Assembly: GCF_005502935.1 (NCBI RefSeq)
Contig: NZ_SCMP01000011.1
Location: 62,001-126,000, forward strand
Length of the DNA: 64,000 nt
Reading direction: 5' to 3'
Source: Pseudomonas sp. 2FG
Lineage (GTDB): Bacteria; Pseudomonadota; Gammaproteobacteria; Pseudomonadales; Pseudomonadaceae
Shown here: piece after piece, positions 27,273 through 35,012 of the stretch
How positions within the stretch are numbered: the first letter of the stretch is position 1
How the letters are laid out: each line of letters opens with the position of its first letter
Position numbers and translations under genes: made by a program
Notes under the pieces: model-generated
The model's input: the letters and a program-made list of their open reading frames with translations, nothing else
Told to the model about the DNA's origin: nothing
Database searches by the model: none

Positions 27273-27416
27273 CCAGGGCGCCGAGTGGAACGGAAACAGC
27301 CTGGGTAACAGCGCTCAACCCCAAACGCGGCAAGGCTCGCCACCTTGGGTGGGTGACAGCCATCTGCCGCGGGATCGTGATTGCATCACGCCACTACAAC
27401 TGGATGGACCCATCCC
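27273..27416 (+). promoter_or_regulatory. Highly structured 5' leader of unknown type
   Basis: Consecutive inverted repeats precede the ATG at 27417: CCAGG/CCTGG (27273-27304); a long three-tier hairpin with outer stem CGCGGCA/TGCCGCG (27326-27371), then GGCT/AGCC, then CCACC/GGTGG; CGTGAT/ATCACG (27376-27390); and GGATG/CATCC (27402-27415), which buries the ribosome-binding site. I compared it by eye with c-di-GMP-I, TPP, cobalamin, SAM-II and SAH riboswitch consensus features and saw no match. It could be a riboswitch, protein-binding leader or RNA thermometer. Confidence 0.45.
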
Positions 27417-28094
27417 ATGTCTAATCAACAGCGCTCACGCCTTGGCCAGATCCTGCTCAACAAGGGATTGATCAGCCCCGCCCAACTGGAGGGGGCCATT
27501 CAACTGCAACTCACCAGCCACAAGCGCCTCGGTGAGATTCTGCTCGAACAAGGTCTGCTGACCGAGCGGCAGCTGACTAAAGCCCTGAAGAAACAAAGCA
27601 ATCTACGCATCGCCGCCACGCTAGTCGCCGCCCTGCTCAGCCCTTTCCAAATGGCCAGCGCGGATATTCATCGCCAACCACCCAGCAGCATCAGCCGCCA
27701 GGAGATCCCGCGCGGTTTGCAACCCTTGAGCGACCTGGAGATGAGTGATGTCAGCGCCCAAGGCTTGGACGCTGTCTTGCCGGGCTTGTTTATGCAGGCC
27801 GAAAGCGGCGACGGACTTGGCACCGTCAGCCAATTGGCCAAGCTGGTGATGCCGGTGCTGAATAGCCTGGAAGCGGAAACCTCGATGGCTGATGTGCGCT
27901 ACGACACCAGCAAACTCACGTCGATCATCAATGCGGATGGCTCGCTGAATGTGCGCCTGCCCAGCTCCATCGGTGAGTTGCGCTTCGACAATATCCGCAT
28001 AGCCGGCGCCCCCCAGGGGCAGAGCTTCGGCAACCTGAGCCTGCAGGACTTCGACTTGTCACAGGCCTCGCTGAAGATCAGCCTGCGGCCCTGA
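27417..28094 (+). CDS. Uncharacterised protein: MshEN-like repeats, hydrophobic segment, exported C-terminal part
   Basis: A 225-residue protein I cannot assign a function. Residues about 7-57 hold two copies of an LGxILLxxGLIxxxQLxxAL repeat, as in the N-terminal domain of type II secretion/pilus ATPases (MshEN, a c-di-GMP-binding fold in some proteins). A hydrophobic stretch (about 62-79, AATLVAALLSPFQMASA) follows, like an internal signal sequence. The rest (LQPLSDLEMSDVSAQGL, then RLPSSIGELRFDNIRI) resembles exported pilus- or surface-associated proteins with an L-SD-E-S-VS-Q-G motif. A cytoplasmic adaptor domain with an exported tail is unusual. The ATG at 27417 has its RBS inside a hairpin. 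Confidence 0.72.
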   Translation: MSNQQRSRLGQILLNKGLISPAQLEGAIQLQLTSHKRLGEILLEQGLLTERQLTKALKKQSNLRIAATLVAALLSPFQMASADIHRQPPSSISRQEIPRGLQPLSDLEMSDVSAQGLDAVLPGLFMQAESGDGLGTVSQLAKLVMPVLNSLEAETSMADVRYDTSKLTSIINADGSLNVRLPSSIGELRFDNIRIAGAPQGQSFGNLSLQDFDLSQASLKISLRP

Positions 28095-28106
28095 AGCCTG
28101 CTTTAC

Positions 28107-28130
28107 TCCCTCTCCCTTTAGGGAGAGGGA
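28107..28130 (+). terminator. CCCTCTCCC palindrome downstream of the 27417 gene
   Basis: TCCCTCTCCC, loop TTTA, GGGAGAGGGA: a perfect 10-bp hairpin 12 bases after the stop codon and just before the convergent thioesterase remnant. There is no T-run. Same repeat family as at 15749 and 20602. Confidence 0.65.
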
Positions 28131-28137
28131 AACCCCC

Positions 28138-28395
28138 TCAAGCCGCCACGCTGGGCTGCGCCGCCGGCTCCGGCAGCACCGGCACCGGCTTCTTCTCTTC
28201 ATCGATGGCAACGAAGCTGAACAGACCACCGATGGCCTTTTCGCGGCCGTCACTGGACATACTCTCGACGAACACCTCGACCTCAACCTTGAGGCTGGTA
28301 TTGCCGACCTTCACCACCCGGCCAACCAGCTCGACGATGGAGCCGGCGGGGATCGGATGCTTGAAATCGATGCGGTCGGAGGACACGCTGACGAG
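28138..28395 (-). pseudogene. Acyl-CoA thioesterase (hotdog fold), 5' end missing
   Basis: The frame encodes the C-terminal part of a YciA/BACH-type acyl-CoA thioesterase: SVSSDRIDFKHPIPAGSI, VGNTSLKVEVEVFVE and FSFVAIDEEKKPVPVLP. The N-terminal half of the hotdog domain, which should carry the FGG-x-x-L-x-W-M-D active-site region (about 60 residues), is absent. Upstream the frame runs into unrelated, lower-G+C sequence. A GTG at 28386 could start an 82-residue fragment, but it would lack the catalytic helix, so I call it a pseudogene. In other Pseudomonas an intact thioesterase gene sits at this place next to rplS. Confidence 0.75.
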
Positions 28396-28424
28396 CCAAT
28401 CACCAACGCCCTTGACCTCTGAGG

Positions 28425-28868
28425 CTATGCGAGCGCCTGGGAAGCTTGGTCGTACTTTTCCCTTAGGATGTTGACGTCGCCAGGCCGAATGATCGAACCA
28501 ACGGCCAGCGGATTTGCATAGAAGCGACCAAGCCGATCTCGTAGGAACTCATGGCAGCGCCCCCTAGTTTCTTTCGAGAATTGTTCACTTAGAGCGACCT
28601 CGGCCAAGAGTGATGCAGTAATCATGGCCGACCGCATGGTGCTCTTCGGAAAGCTGGATTTCATGCCCAGGATATGGCCCATGCCGAACTCGCTAAAACA
28701 GACCTCTTTCACGAGTTCCTGGTCGCCACACTGGGCCTTCAGCTCGGCAGCAACGCTGGCAACGATCATCCGATTAGACAGATACGAAAGCACCGGCCTT
28801 AACACCAAGAAGTAAGCCACAGCCAATGCCAGGCCCAGCTTTACCAATGCTTCTCCGTCCATCTTCAC
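28425..28868 (-). CDS. Orphan membrane-anchored protein of unknown function
   Basis: A 147-residue ORF I do not recognise. It has an N-terminal hydrophobic helix (about 9-29, VKLGLALAVAYFLVLRPVLS) and a soluble remainder with three cysteines (AQCGDQ, EVCFSEFG, RGRCHEF), which suggests a single-pass protein. Base composition is visibly more A+T-rich than its neighbours and codon use is less biased to G/C in third positions, both signs of transfer. It sits exactly where the missing front of the thioesterase gene should be, so it probably arrived with the event that truncated that gene. Confidence 0.6.
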   Translation of the reverse strand: MKMDGEALVKLGLALAVAYFLVLRPVLSYLSNRMIVASVAAELKAQCGDQELVKEVCFSEFGMGHILGMKSSFPKSTMRSAMITASLLAEVALSEQFSKETRGRCHEFLRDRLGRFYANPLAVGSIIRPGDVNILREKYDQASQALA

Positions 28869-29024
28869 AGCTCCGTTTTGATTGTTAATCTGATTCTATC
28901 AGTGGAATTCTTTTCCTGACCAACCTCGAAGCAAAGGCGGCGGCGCCGCGCTGCGGGCTTTATCGTTTTTATCGCGCTGCCAGATCGGCAGATAGAACCC
29001 GCCGGTTAGCGGGCGCCAAAAACG

Positions 29025-29052
29025 AAAAAAGCAGCCCTTGGGCTGCTTTTTT
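29025..29052 (-). terminator. Intrinsic terminator of the rpsP-rimM-trmD-rplS operon
   Basis: AAAAAAGCAGCC, loop CTTG, GGCTGCTTTTTT: a GC stem extended by A-T pairs with a T-run on both strands, 17 bases after the rplS stop. Confidence 0.92.
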
Positions 29053-29069
29053 CGCAAAGAAAACTGGGA

Positions 29070-29420
29070 TTAAGCCAGTTTTTCCTTGATGCGTGCTGCC
29101 TTGCCGGACAGGTCGCGCAGGTAGTAAAGCTTGGCTTTACGTACGTCACCGCGACGCTTCACAGCCAGGCTGTCAACCAGCGGGCTGTAAGTCTGGAAGG
29201 TACGCTCAACGCCAACACCGTTGGAGATTTTACGAACGGTGAAAGCACTGTTCACACCACGGTTACGCTTGGCGATTACTACGCCTTCGAACGCTTGCAG
29301 ACGCGAACGATCGCCTTCTTTCACTTTAACCTGAACGACTACGGTGTCGCCCGGAGCAAAAGGAGGAATCACTTTGCTCATCTGCTCTGCTTCGAGTGCC
29401 AGAATAATTTTATTAGTCAT
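29070..29420 (-). CDS. rplS: 50S ribosomal protein L19
   Basis: Large-subunit protein at the subunit interface. It has 116 residues with the L19 core [35 protein letters not shown] and [15 protein letters not shown]. Last gene of the conserved rpsP-rimM-trmD-rplS operon, 42 bases after trmD, followed by a strong terminator. Confidence 0.98.
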   Translation of the reverse strand: MTNKIILALEAEQMSKVIPPFAPGDTVVVQVKVKEGDRSRLQAFEGVVIAKRNRGVNSAFTVRKISNGVGVERTFQTYSPLVDSLAVKRRGDVRKAKLYYLRDLSGKAARIKEKLA

Positions 29421-29462
29421 GCTGTGCTCCTAAGACAAACCAACTGGTTTGCCATCGATACG

Positions 29463-30215
29463 TTAACTATCGTCCCGTTGCCGGAGATATTCCGCCAACA
29501 GCTTTTTCTCTTCTCCAGAAAGCGAGCGGCTTTCCAGAAGATCGGCGCGCCGTTCACTAGTCCGACCAAGGGACTGCTGCAAACGCCAACGCCGGATATG
29601 TGCGTGATTGCCACTGAGCAACACGTCGGGAACGCGCTTATCCGCATACACCTCCGGTCGGGTGTAGTGCGGGCAGTCGAGCAAGCCATCCGTAAAGGAG
29701 TCTTCCTCGGCCGAATCCGCATGACCCAGTGCACCGGGCAGCAGACGCGTCACCGCATCGATCAGAACCATCGCCGGCAGCTCGCCACCGGAGAGTACAT
29801 AGTCACCAATCGACCACTCTTCATCGACATGCGCTTCAATGAAACGCTCATCGATGCCTTCATAACGCCCGGCGATGAGGATCAGAGCCTCCTCTTTCGC
29901 CAGTTCGCGGACCGCCGACTGCTTCAGTTGACGGCCTTGCGGCGACAGGTAAATCACCTTCGCCTTCTCTCCGGCGGCCTGCTTGGCATCCGCCAAGGCG
30001 CCTTCCAGAGGCTTGATCTTCATCACCATGCCCGGACCGCCACCGAAAGGCCGATCATCCACCGTTTGGTGGCGATCTTCGGTGTAGCTCCGTGGATTCC
30101 AGCAGGTCAGCTGTAATAGCCCCTGTTTCACCGCGCGGCTGGTAATGCCGTATTCGCTGATGGCAGCAAACATTTCCGGGAACAGACTGATGACTTCGAC
30201 GCGCAGGCTAGCCAT
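29463..30215 (-). CDS. trmD: tRNA (guanine-N1-)-methyltransferase
   Basis: SAM-dependent methylation of G37 in tRNAs, which prevents +1 frameshifting. It has 250 residues. The SPOUT-family trefoil-knot motifs are present: [37 protein letters not shown] and [15 protein letters not shown]. It lies 20 bases after rimM and belongs to the ribosomal operon. Confidence 0.97.
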   Translation of the reverse strand: MASLRVEVISLFPEMFAAISEYGITSRAVKQGLLQLTCWNPRSYTEDRHQTVDDRPFGGGPGMVMKIKPLEGALADAKQAAGEKAKVIYLSPQGRQLKQSAVRELAKEEALILIAGRYEGIDERFIEAHVDEEWSIGDYVLSGGELPAMVLIDAVTRLLPGALGHADSAEEDSFTDGLLDCPHYTRPEVYADKRVPDVLLSGNHAHIRRWRLQQSLGRTSERRADLLESRSLSGEEKKLLAEYLRQRDDS

Positions 30216-30235
30216 GATTCCTACTAACCAGTTGC

Positions 30236-30772
30236 TTAAAAGTCCGCATCCCAGTCAACCCGTATCTCGCCGGCCGCCAGATCAACCGTCAACACACAGT
30301 GCGCCGTGTAGGGCAGCAAGCGTTCACGATCATCCAGGCTGTCTGCGCAGGGCTTGACCACCATCACATCATTAGCGCCAGTTTCCAGCAGGTGATCGAT
30401 GCGCCCGAGCAATTGCCCGGTCTGGTCGATGACCTTCAAACCTTTCAGCTGGTACCAGTAGTACTCGCCGTCGGTCAGATCTGGGAGCAAGCTGCGGAGC
30501 ACACAAATTTCGAAACCCGCGAGAAGGCGTGCCTCTTCACGGTCATCGAGCCCCTTCAGCTTTGCCACGAGGACCTTGTTCTGCAAGCGTCCACTGGCCA
30601 GCTCAACCTGTCGAACCTCGCCGTCACGCCTAAGCGTCCAGCGTTGGTAATCCAGCAGGTTGTCAATCGGATCGGTAAAGGAAAAGACCTTCACCTCGCC
30701 GCGAACACCGTGCACCGAAACAATCTTACCGATGACGATCAAATCATCGGCGGGAGCTGGCGTCGCGTTCAT
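30236..30772 (-). CDS. rimM: Ribosome maturation factor RimM
   Basis: Binds S19 and helps assemble the 30S head. It has 178 residues: an N-terminal RimM beta-barrel ([20 protein letters not shown]) and a C-terminal PRC barrel ([45 protein letters not shown]). It begins 5 bases after rpsP. Confidence 0.97.
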   Translation of the reverse strand: MNATPAPADDLIVIGKIVSVHGVRGEVKVFSFTDPIDNLLDYQRWTLRRDGEVRQVELASGRLQNKVLVAKLKGLDDREEARLLAGFEICVLRSLLPDLTDGEYYWYQLKGLKVIDQTGQLLGRIDHLLETGANDVMVVKPCADSLDDRERLLPYTAHCVLTVDLAAGEIRVDWDADF

Positions 30773-30777
30773 GCGGC

Positions 30778-31029
30778 TTAGGCTGCTGCCTTAGCGGCAT
30801 CCTTGAGCAGCTGAGCAACGCGCTCAGACGGCTGTGCGCCCTGGCCGAGCCAGTAGGTAGCGCGCTCTTGATCAACGGACAGACGCACTTCACCACCAGC
30901 GGCAACCGGGTTGAAGAAGCCAATACGCTCAACAAAACGACCGTCGCGCGCATTGCGGCTGTCGGTCACGGTCAGGTGGTAAAACGGGCGCTTCTTGGAG
31001 CCGCCACGGGCAAGACGGATGGTTACCAT
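30778..31029 (-). CDS. rpsP: 30S ribosomal protein S16
   Basis: Small-subunit assembly protein of 83 residues: [19 protein letters not shown] start, [14 protein letters not shown] and the [14 protein letters not shown] segment. First gene of rpsP-rimM-trmD-rplS, with a good promoter upstream. Confidence 0.98.
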   Translation of the reverse strand: MVTIRLARGGSKKRPFYHLTVTDSRNARDGRFVERIGFFNPVAAGGEVRLSVDQERATYWLGQGAQPSERVAQLLKDAAKAAA

Positions 31030-31102
31030 GTGAACATCGTTCCTGTAGTCGGTGCTGCAAAACTAAAAATGCATGCTGGGCACTAGGCCCGAAAGGCCGC
31101 AT

Positions 31103-31130
31103 ATTCTAAGGATTATCAAGCTTTTTGCAA
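31103..31130 (-). promoter_or_regulatory. Sigma70 promoter of the rpsP operon
   Basis: On the minus strand TTGCAA (31130-31125), a 16-base spacer and TAGAAT (31108-31103). Transcription would start about 65 bases before the rpsP ATG and include a small GGCC/GGCC hairpin (near 31087-31098). Confidence 0.7.
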
Positions 31131-31162
31131 ATCTCTTTTTCAGCCGCCTATCGACAGCCCCC

Positions 31163-32536
31163 TTACATCTTCGGCATGCCGCCAGGAAACATCCCGCCCA
31201 TGCCGCGCATCATCTTGGCCATACCGCCCTTGGCGGTGACCCTCTTCATCATTTTCTGCATCTGTTTGTGCTGCTTGATCAGCCGCCCAATGTCCTGCAC
31301 TTGCGTGCCGGATCCCATGGCGATGCGGCGCTTACGCGAGCCGCTGATCACATCCGGGTCACGCCGCTCGCCAGGAGTCATCGAGTTGATGATGGCTTCC
31401 ATCTGCTTGAACTGCTTCTCCGCCGCGCCCTGGGCGTTACCCATTTGCGCCAGGTTGACCCCACCGATATTCGGTAGTTTGTCCATCAGCCCACCGAGGC
31501 CGCCCATGCTTTTCATCTGTTGCAGCTGATCGCGGAAGTCTTCCAGATCGAAGCCTTTGCCCTTCTTCAGCTTCTTCGCCAGCTTGTCGGCTTTTTCACG
31601 ATCGAGGCTCTGCTCGGCCTGCTCGATCAGGCTGAGCACATCGCCCATGCCGAGGATGCGCGAGGCGATACGATCCGGATGGAAGGGCTCAAGCGCGTCG
31701 CTCTTCTCGCCCATACCGATGAATTTGATCGGCTTGCCGGTAATCGCCCGCACCGACAGCGCTGCGCCGCCACGAGCATCGCCGTCGACCTTGGTCAGCA
31801 CTACGCCGGTCAGCGGCAGCGCCTCGCCGAAGGCCTTGGCGGTGTTGGCCGCGTCCTGACCGGTCATGGCATCCACCACGAACAGGGTCTCGATCGGCTT
31901 GATCGCGGCGTGCACCGCCTGAATTTCGGCCATCATTTCGGCATCGATATGCAGGCGACCGGCGGTATCGACGAGCACGACATCGATGAACTTGAGCTTG
32001 GCTTCCTTGATCGCCGCCTCGGCGATAGCCACCGGCTTCTGACTGAGGTCCGAGGGGAAGAAGGTCACGCCGATATCGGCGGCCAGGGTTTCCAGCTGCT
32101 TGATCGCCGCCGGGCGGTAAACGTCCGCCGAGACCACCATCACCGTCTTCTTCTTGCGCTCTTTCAGAAAGCGCGCCAGCTTGCCGACCGTGGTGGTCTT
32201 ACCCGCACCTTGCAGGCCCGCCATCAACACGACCGCAGGTGGCGTTGTGTTCAGCGCCAGATCTTCGTTGGCCGCGCCCATCAGCTCTTCGAGCTCGGCG
32301 CGGACGATCTTCACGAAGGCCTGCCCCGGCGTCAGGCTTTTAGATACTTCTGTGCCGACTGCGCGGTCTTTGACCTTATTGACGAAGTCTTTGACCACCG
32401 GCAACGCGACGTCGGCTTCGAGCAAGGCCATGCGCACTTCACGCAAGGTGTCCTTGATATTGTCCTCGGTCAGCTTGGCCTTGCCGGTGACATTACGCAG
32501 GGTCTGGGAGAGGCGGTCGGTAAGATTTTCGAACAT
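31163..32536 (-). CDS. ffh: Signal recognition particle protein Ffh
   Basis: GTPase that, with 4.5S RNA and FtsY, targets inner-membrane proteins to SecYEG. It has 457 residues: N domain, G domain (P-loop GLQGAGKTTTVGKLA, DTAGR, TKVDGDARGG) and a Met-rich M domain at the C-terminus (FKQMEAIINSMTPGERR, SRKRRIAMGSGT, then KMMRGMGGMFPGGMP). The ATG at 32536 gives MFENLTDRLSQTL, the normal start; the upstream in-frame extension is not protein-like. Confidence 0.97.
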   Translation of the reverse strand: MFENLTDRLSQTLRNVTGKAKLTEDNIKDTLREVRMALLEADVALPVVKDFVNKVKDRAVGTEVSKSLTPGQAFVKIVRAELEELMGAANEDLALNTTPPAVVLMAGLQGAGKTTTVGKLARFLKERKKKTVMVVSADVYRPAAIKQLETLAADIGVTFFPSDLSQKPVAIAEAAIKEAKLKFIDVVLVDTAGRLHIDAEMMAEIQAVHAAIKPIETLFVVDAMTGQDAANTAKAFGEALPLTGVVLTKVDGDARGGAALSVRAITGKPIKFIGMGEKSDALEPFHPDRIASRILGMGDVLSLIEQAEQSLDREKADKLAKKLKKGKGFDLEDFRDQLQQMKSMGGLGGLMDKLPNIGGVNLAQMGNAQGAAEKQFKQMEAIINSMTPGERRDPDVISGSRKRRIAMGSGTQVQDIGRLIKQHKQMQKMMKRVTAKGGMAKMMRGMGGMFPGGMPKM

Positions 32537-32693
32537 GCGCGTTCCTTTCAGGCTCTCTAGAGCCGAGGTTGAGCTTGCGGCAAGCGGCAGATTATAACCA
32601 AGACTCAGCAACGCCGACACCGCCAGCGGTCTTTCGTGAATTGGCGGTTTTATGCCACACTCACGCCCTTTCGGGCTCGCCTTACAAGGATTT

Positions 32694-33494
32694 ATGCACC
32701 CTCTGCTGCCCAGCCTCGCTGCCGCCTGCCTATATGCCGGCGCCACGGCCTACCAAGGTCTTCGCCTGTCCCAGCGCGTAGCGCCGGACAAACGCCTGCT
32801 GACCCTACTCGGCGTCCTCGCCCTGTTCGCCCATGGCTTCAGCCTGTTTATCCAGCTGATCACCCCGGCCGGTCTCAACCTCGATTTCTTCAGTGCCGCT
32901 AGCCTGATCACCGCCGCGGTGATCCTCTTGACGCTGCTGGCGTGCGCGCGGATTCCAGTGGAAAACCTGCTCCTGCTGCTGTTCCCGCTGGGCTGTTTAA
33001 CCGTTTTGCTAGCGCTCTTCGTTCCAGCCGGCACCGTGCAAGTGATCGACGAGGAGCCCGGCATCCTCGCGCATATCCTCCTGTCGATCCTGGCTTACGG
33101 CATGCTCACCATCGCCGCACTCCAGTCGTTGCTGTTGCTGCTGCAGGATCACCAGCTGAAGAATAAACACCCGTCCGGCCTGAGCAAAAACTTCCCGCCG
33201 CTACAAACCATGGAAAGCTTGCTGTTCGGCTTCCTCTGGGCCGGCTGGGGACTGCTGTCGCTGTCACTGCTGTCCGGCTGGCTGTTCCTCGAAGATCTGT
33301 TCGCCCAGCATCTGGCACACAAAACCTTGCTCGCCGGCGTGGCCTGGGTGATTTTTGCCGTGCTGCTGTGGGGCCGGCATCAGCGCGGTTGGCGCGGGCA
33401 CCAGGCCATTCGCTGGACGCTGGCCGGCTTCTGCCTGCTGATGCTGGCGTATTTCGGCAGCAAGCTAGTACGCGAATTCATTCTGCACATCTAG
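32694..33494 (+). CDS. CcsA/YpjD-type inner membrane protein
   Basis: A 266-residue polytopic membrane protein with about eight hydrophobic segments, of the cytochrome c assembly (CcsA/HemX-like) family, usually called YpjD. It sits divergently from ffh and just upstream of a CorC-type gene, the usual arrangement in gammaproteobacteria. A role in haem handling is suggested by family only; the tryptophan-rich WWD haem motif of true CcsA is not evident. ATG at 32694, with CAAGGAT upstream, is preferred to an upstream ATG at 32652. Confidence 0.85.
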   Translation: MHPLLPSLAAACLYAGATAYQGLRLSQRVAPDKRLLTLLGVLALFAHGFSLFIQLITPAGLNLDFFSAASLITAAVILLTLLACARIPVENLLLLLFPLGCLTVLLALFVPAGTVQVIDEEPGILAHILLSILAYGMLTIAALQSLLLLLQDHQLKNKHPSGLSKNFPPLQTMESLLFGFLWAGWGLLSLSLLSGWLFLEDLFAQHLAHKTLLAGVAWVIFAVLLWGRHQRGWRGHQAIRWTLAGFCLLMLAYFGSKLVREFILHI

Positions 33495-33504
33495 GTCGTC
33501 GCCT

Positions 33505-34797
33505 GTGTACGATTTAAATCCTGCGTTCCTGATTGGCTTGCTGGTCTTCCTGATTGCCTGTTCGGCGTTTTTCTCCAGCGCCGAAACCGGCATGCTCAGC
33601 CTCAACCGCTACCGCCTGCGGAGTTTGGCCAAGCAAGGGCATCGTGGCGCCAAGCGTGCCAGCAGCTTGCTCAATCGCCCGGATCGCCTGCTCGGGATCA
33701 TTTTGGTCGGCAACACCTTCGTCAACATTTTCGCCGCCGCGATCGCCACCGCACTGGCCATGCAGTTGTGGGGTGAAGCCGGCATCGCGATTGCCATCGT
33801 GGCCCTCACCATCATCCTGCTGATCTTCGGTGAGATCGCCCCGAAAACGCTGGCCATCCTGCGTCCTGAGGCGGTCGCCTACCCCACCAGCCTGCCGCTG
33901 ATGCTGCTCTTGAAGATCCTTTCGCCGCTGGTGTGGCTACTCAATGGCGTGAGTATTGGCCTGCTCAAGCTATTGGGTGTCGACACGACCAGCAAACGCA
34001 ATGACGGCCTGACCACCGAAGAGCTGCGCATCGTGGTGCGCGAATCGAACCAGGACTTGCCGCAGAGCCGCCAGAGCATGCTGCTCGGTATCCTCGACCT
34101 GGAAACCGTCACGGTGAACGACATCATGATCCCGCGCAACGAAGTCGCCGGGATCAACCTGGAAGACCCTCTGGAAGACATCATTACCCAGCTGCGCACC
34201 ACGCCCCACACGCGCTTGCCGGTGTTTCGCAACGACATCAACCAGATCGAAGGCGTGGTCCATATGCGCCAGATCGCCCGCCTCCTGACCCACGATCAGT
34301 TGACTAAAGCAGCCCTCAGCCAAGCCAGCCACGAGCCCTATTTCGTCCCGGAAAGCACGCCGCTGTCGACTCAACTGGTCAACTTCCAGAAGCACAAGCG
34401 GCGCATCGGCATAGTCGTCGACGAGTACGGTGACGTGCTCGGCATCGTCACCCTGGAAGATATCCTCGAAGAGATAGTCGGCGACTTCAGCAATCAGGAC
34501 GCCCTGCGCAGCCCGGACATTCACCCGCAAGACGACGGCACCCAGGTCATCGACGGCGCCGCCTATATCCGCGAAGTGAACAAGGCGCTGGGCTGGAGCC
34601 TGCCCTGTGACGGCCCCAAGACCCTCAACGGCCTGATCACCGAGGCCCTGGAAAGCATTCCAGACAGCGCCGTGTGTCTGAAGATCGGCCCTTATCGCCT
34701 GGAAATTCTGCAATCCACGGAGAATCGGGTGAAGAGCGTGCGGGTCTGGCGGCCCACGCCAATCGCCCAGTCCAGACCGCACAGCGAATCAGGCTGA
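33505..34797 (+). CDS. CNNM/CorC (HlyC/CorC) family transporter with CBS domains
   Basis: A 430-residue membrane protein, proposed to move Mg2+/Co2+. An N-terminal DUF21 (CNNM) membrane domain (about 5-180) is followed by a CBS-domain pair (about 205-325, VTVNDIMIPRNEVAGI and IGIVVDEYGDVLGIVTLEDILEE) and a C-terminal CorC_HlyC domain (about 345-420). It starts with GTG at 33505, 10 bases after the ypjD stop, so the two are probably cotranscribed. Often annotated YfjD/PaeA-like; the name is not certain here. Confidence 0.88.
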   Translation: MYDLNPAFLIGLLVFLIACSAFFSSAETGMLSLNRYRLRSLAKQGHRGAKRASSLLNRPDRLLGIILVGNTFVNIFAAAIATALAMQLWGEAGIAIAIVALTIILLIFGEIAPKTLAILRPEAVAYPTSLPLMLLLKILSPLVWLLNGVSIGLLKLLGVDTTSKRNDGLTTEELRIVVRESNQDLPQSRQSMLLGILDLETVTVNDIMIPRNEVAGINLEDPLEDIITQLRTTPHTRLPVFRNDINQIEGVVHMRQIARLLTHDQLTKAALSQASHEPYFVPESTPLSTQLVNFQKHKRRIGIVVDEYGDVLGIVTLEDILEEIVGDFSNQDALRSPDIHPQDDGTQVIDGAAYIREVNKALGWSLPCDGPKTLNGLITEALESIPDSAVCLKIGPYRLEILQSTENRVKSVRVWRPTPIAQSRPHSESG

Positions 34798-34829
34798 AAT
34801 CGGGCTTGCCGAGCCTGACGTTCACAGCC

Positions 34830-35012
34830 TCATAGTCGTGTCGCGCTTACCCCGCCGCTCAGCCAGAGCGCTCGCCAGCTGCCCCGCCAAGGCAAAGCCC
34901 AGACAAGAAGCGCCACCCCCCCCGCTACCGTCGACTCGCCGAACAGCAACAGACGCAACGGCGCAGCTGGAAACGCGACCGCCCACCAGGCCCAGCCGTG
35001 CCAAGACCTCAA
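34830..35012 (-). CDS. Doubtful small membrane ORF overlapping the purT stop
   Basis: A 60-codon frame starting at a TTG that overlaps the purT stop (TTTTGAGG) encodes a tryptophan-rich hydrophobic peptide ([39 protein letters not shown]). It could be a short translationally coupled membrane protein or the decayed front of a longer one. A run of eight G residues on this strand (34923-34916) lies inside it and could cause slippage. No family recognised. The rest of the 34798-35008 gap shows no clear terminator. Confidence 0.25.
   Translation of the reverse strand: MRSWHGWAWWAVAFPAAPLRLLLFGESTVAGGVALLVWALPWRGSWRALWLSGGVSATRL

Noticed and set aside
27273..27416. A c-di-GMP-I (GEMM) riboswitch, suggested by GGAACGGAAACAGCC and the c-di-GMP theme.
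   Set aside because: The conserved GGGCAAACC and GACGCAAAGCC elements and tetraloop-receptor layout are absent, so I keep it only as an unclassified structured leader.
26320..28868. Reading xerD plus the nearby foreign ORF as an integrative element with its integrase.
   Set aside because: XerD has the normal housekeeping length and sits in conserved order with dsbC and hom; no attachment-site repeats or tRNA were found around 28.1-28.9 kb.
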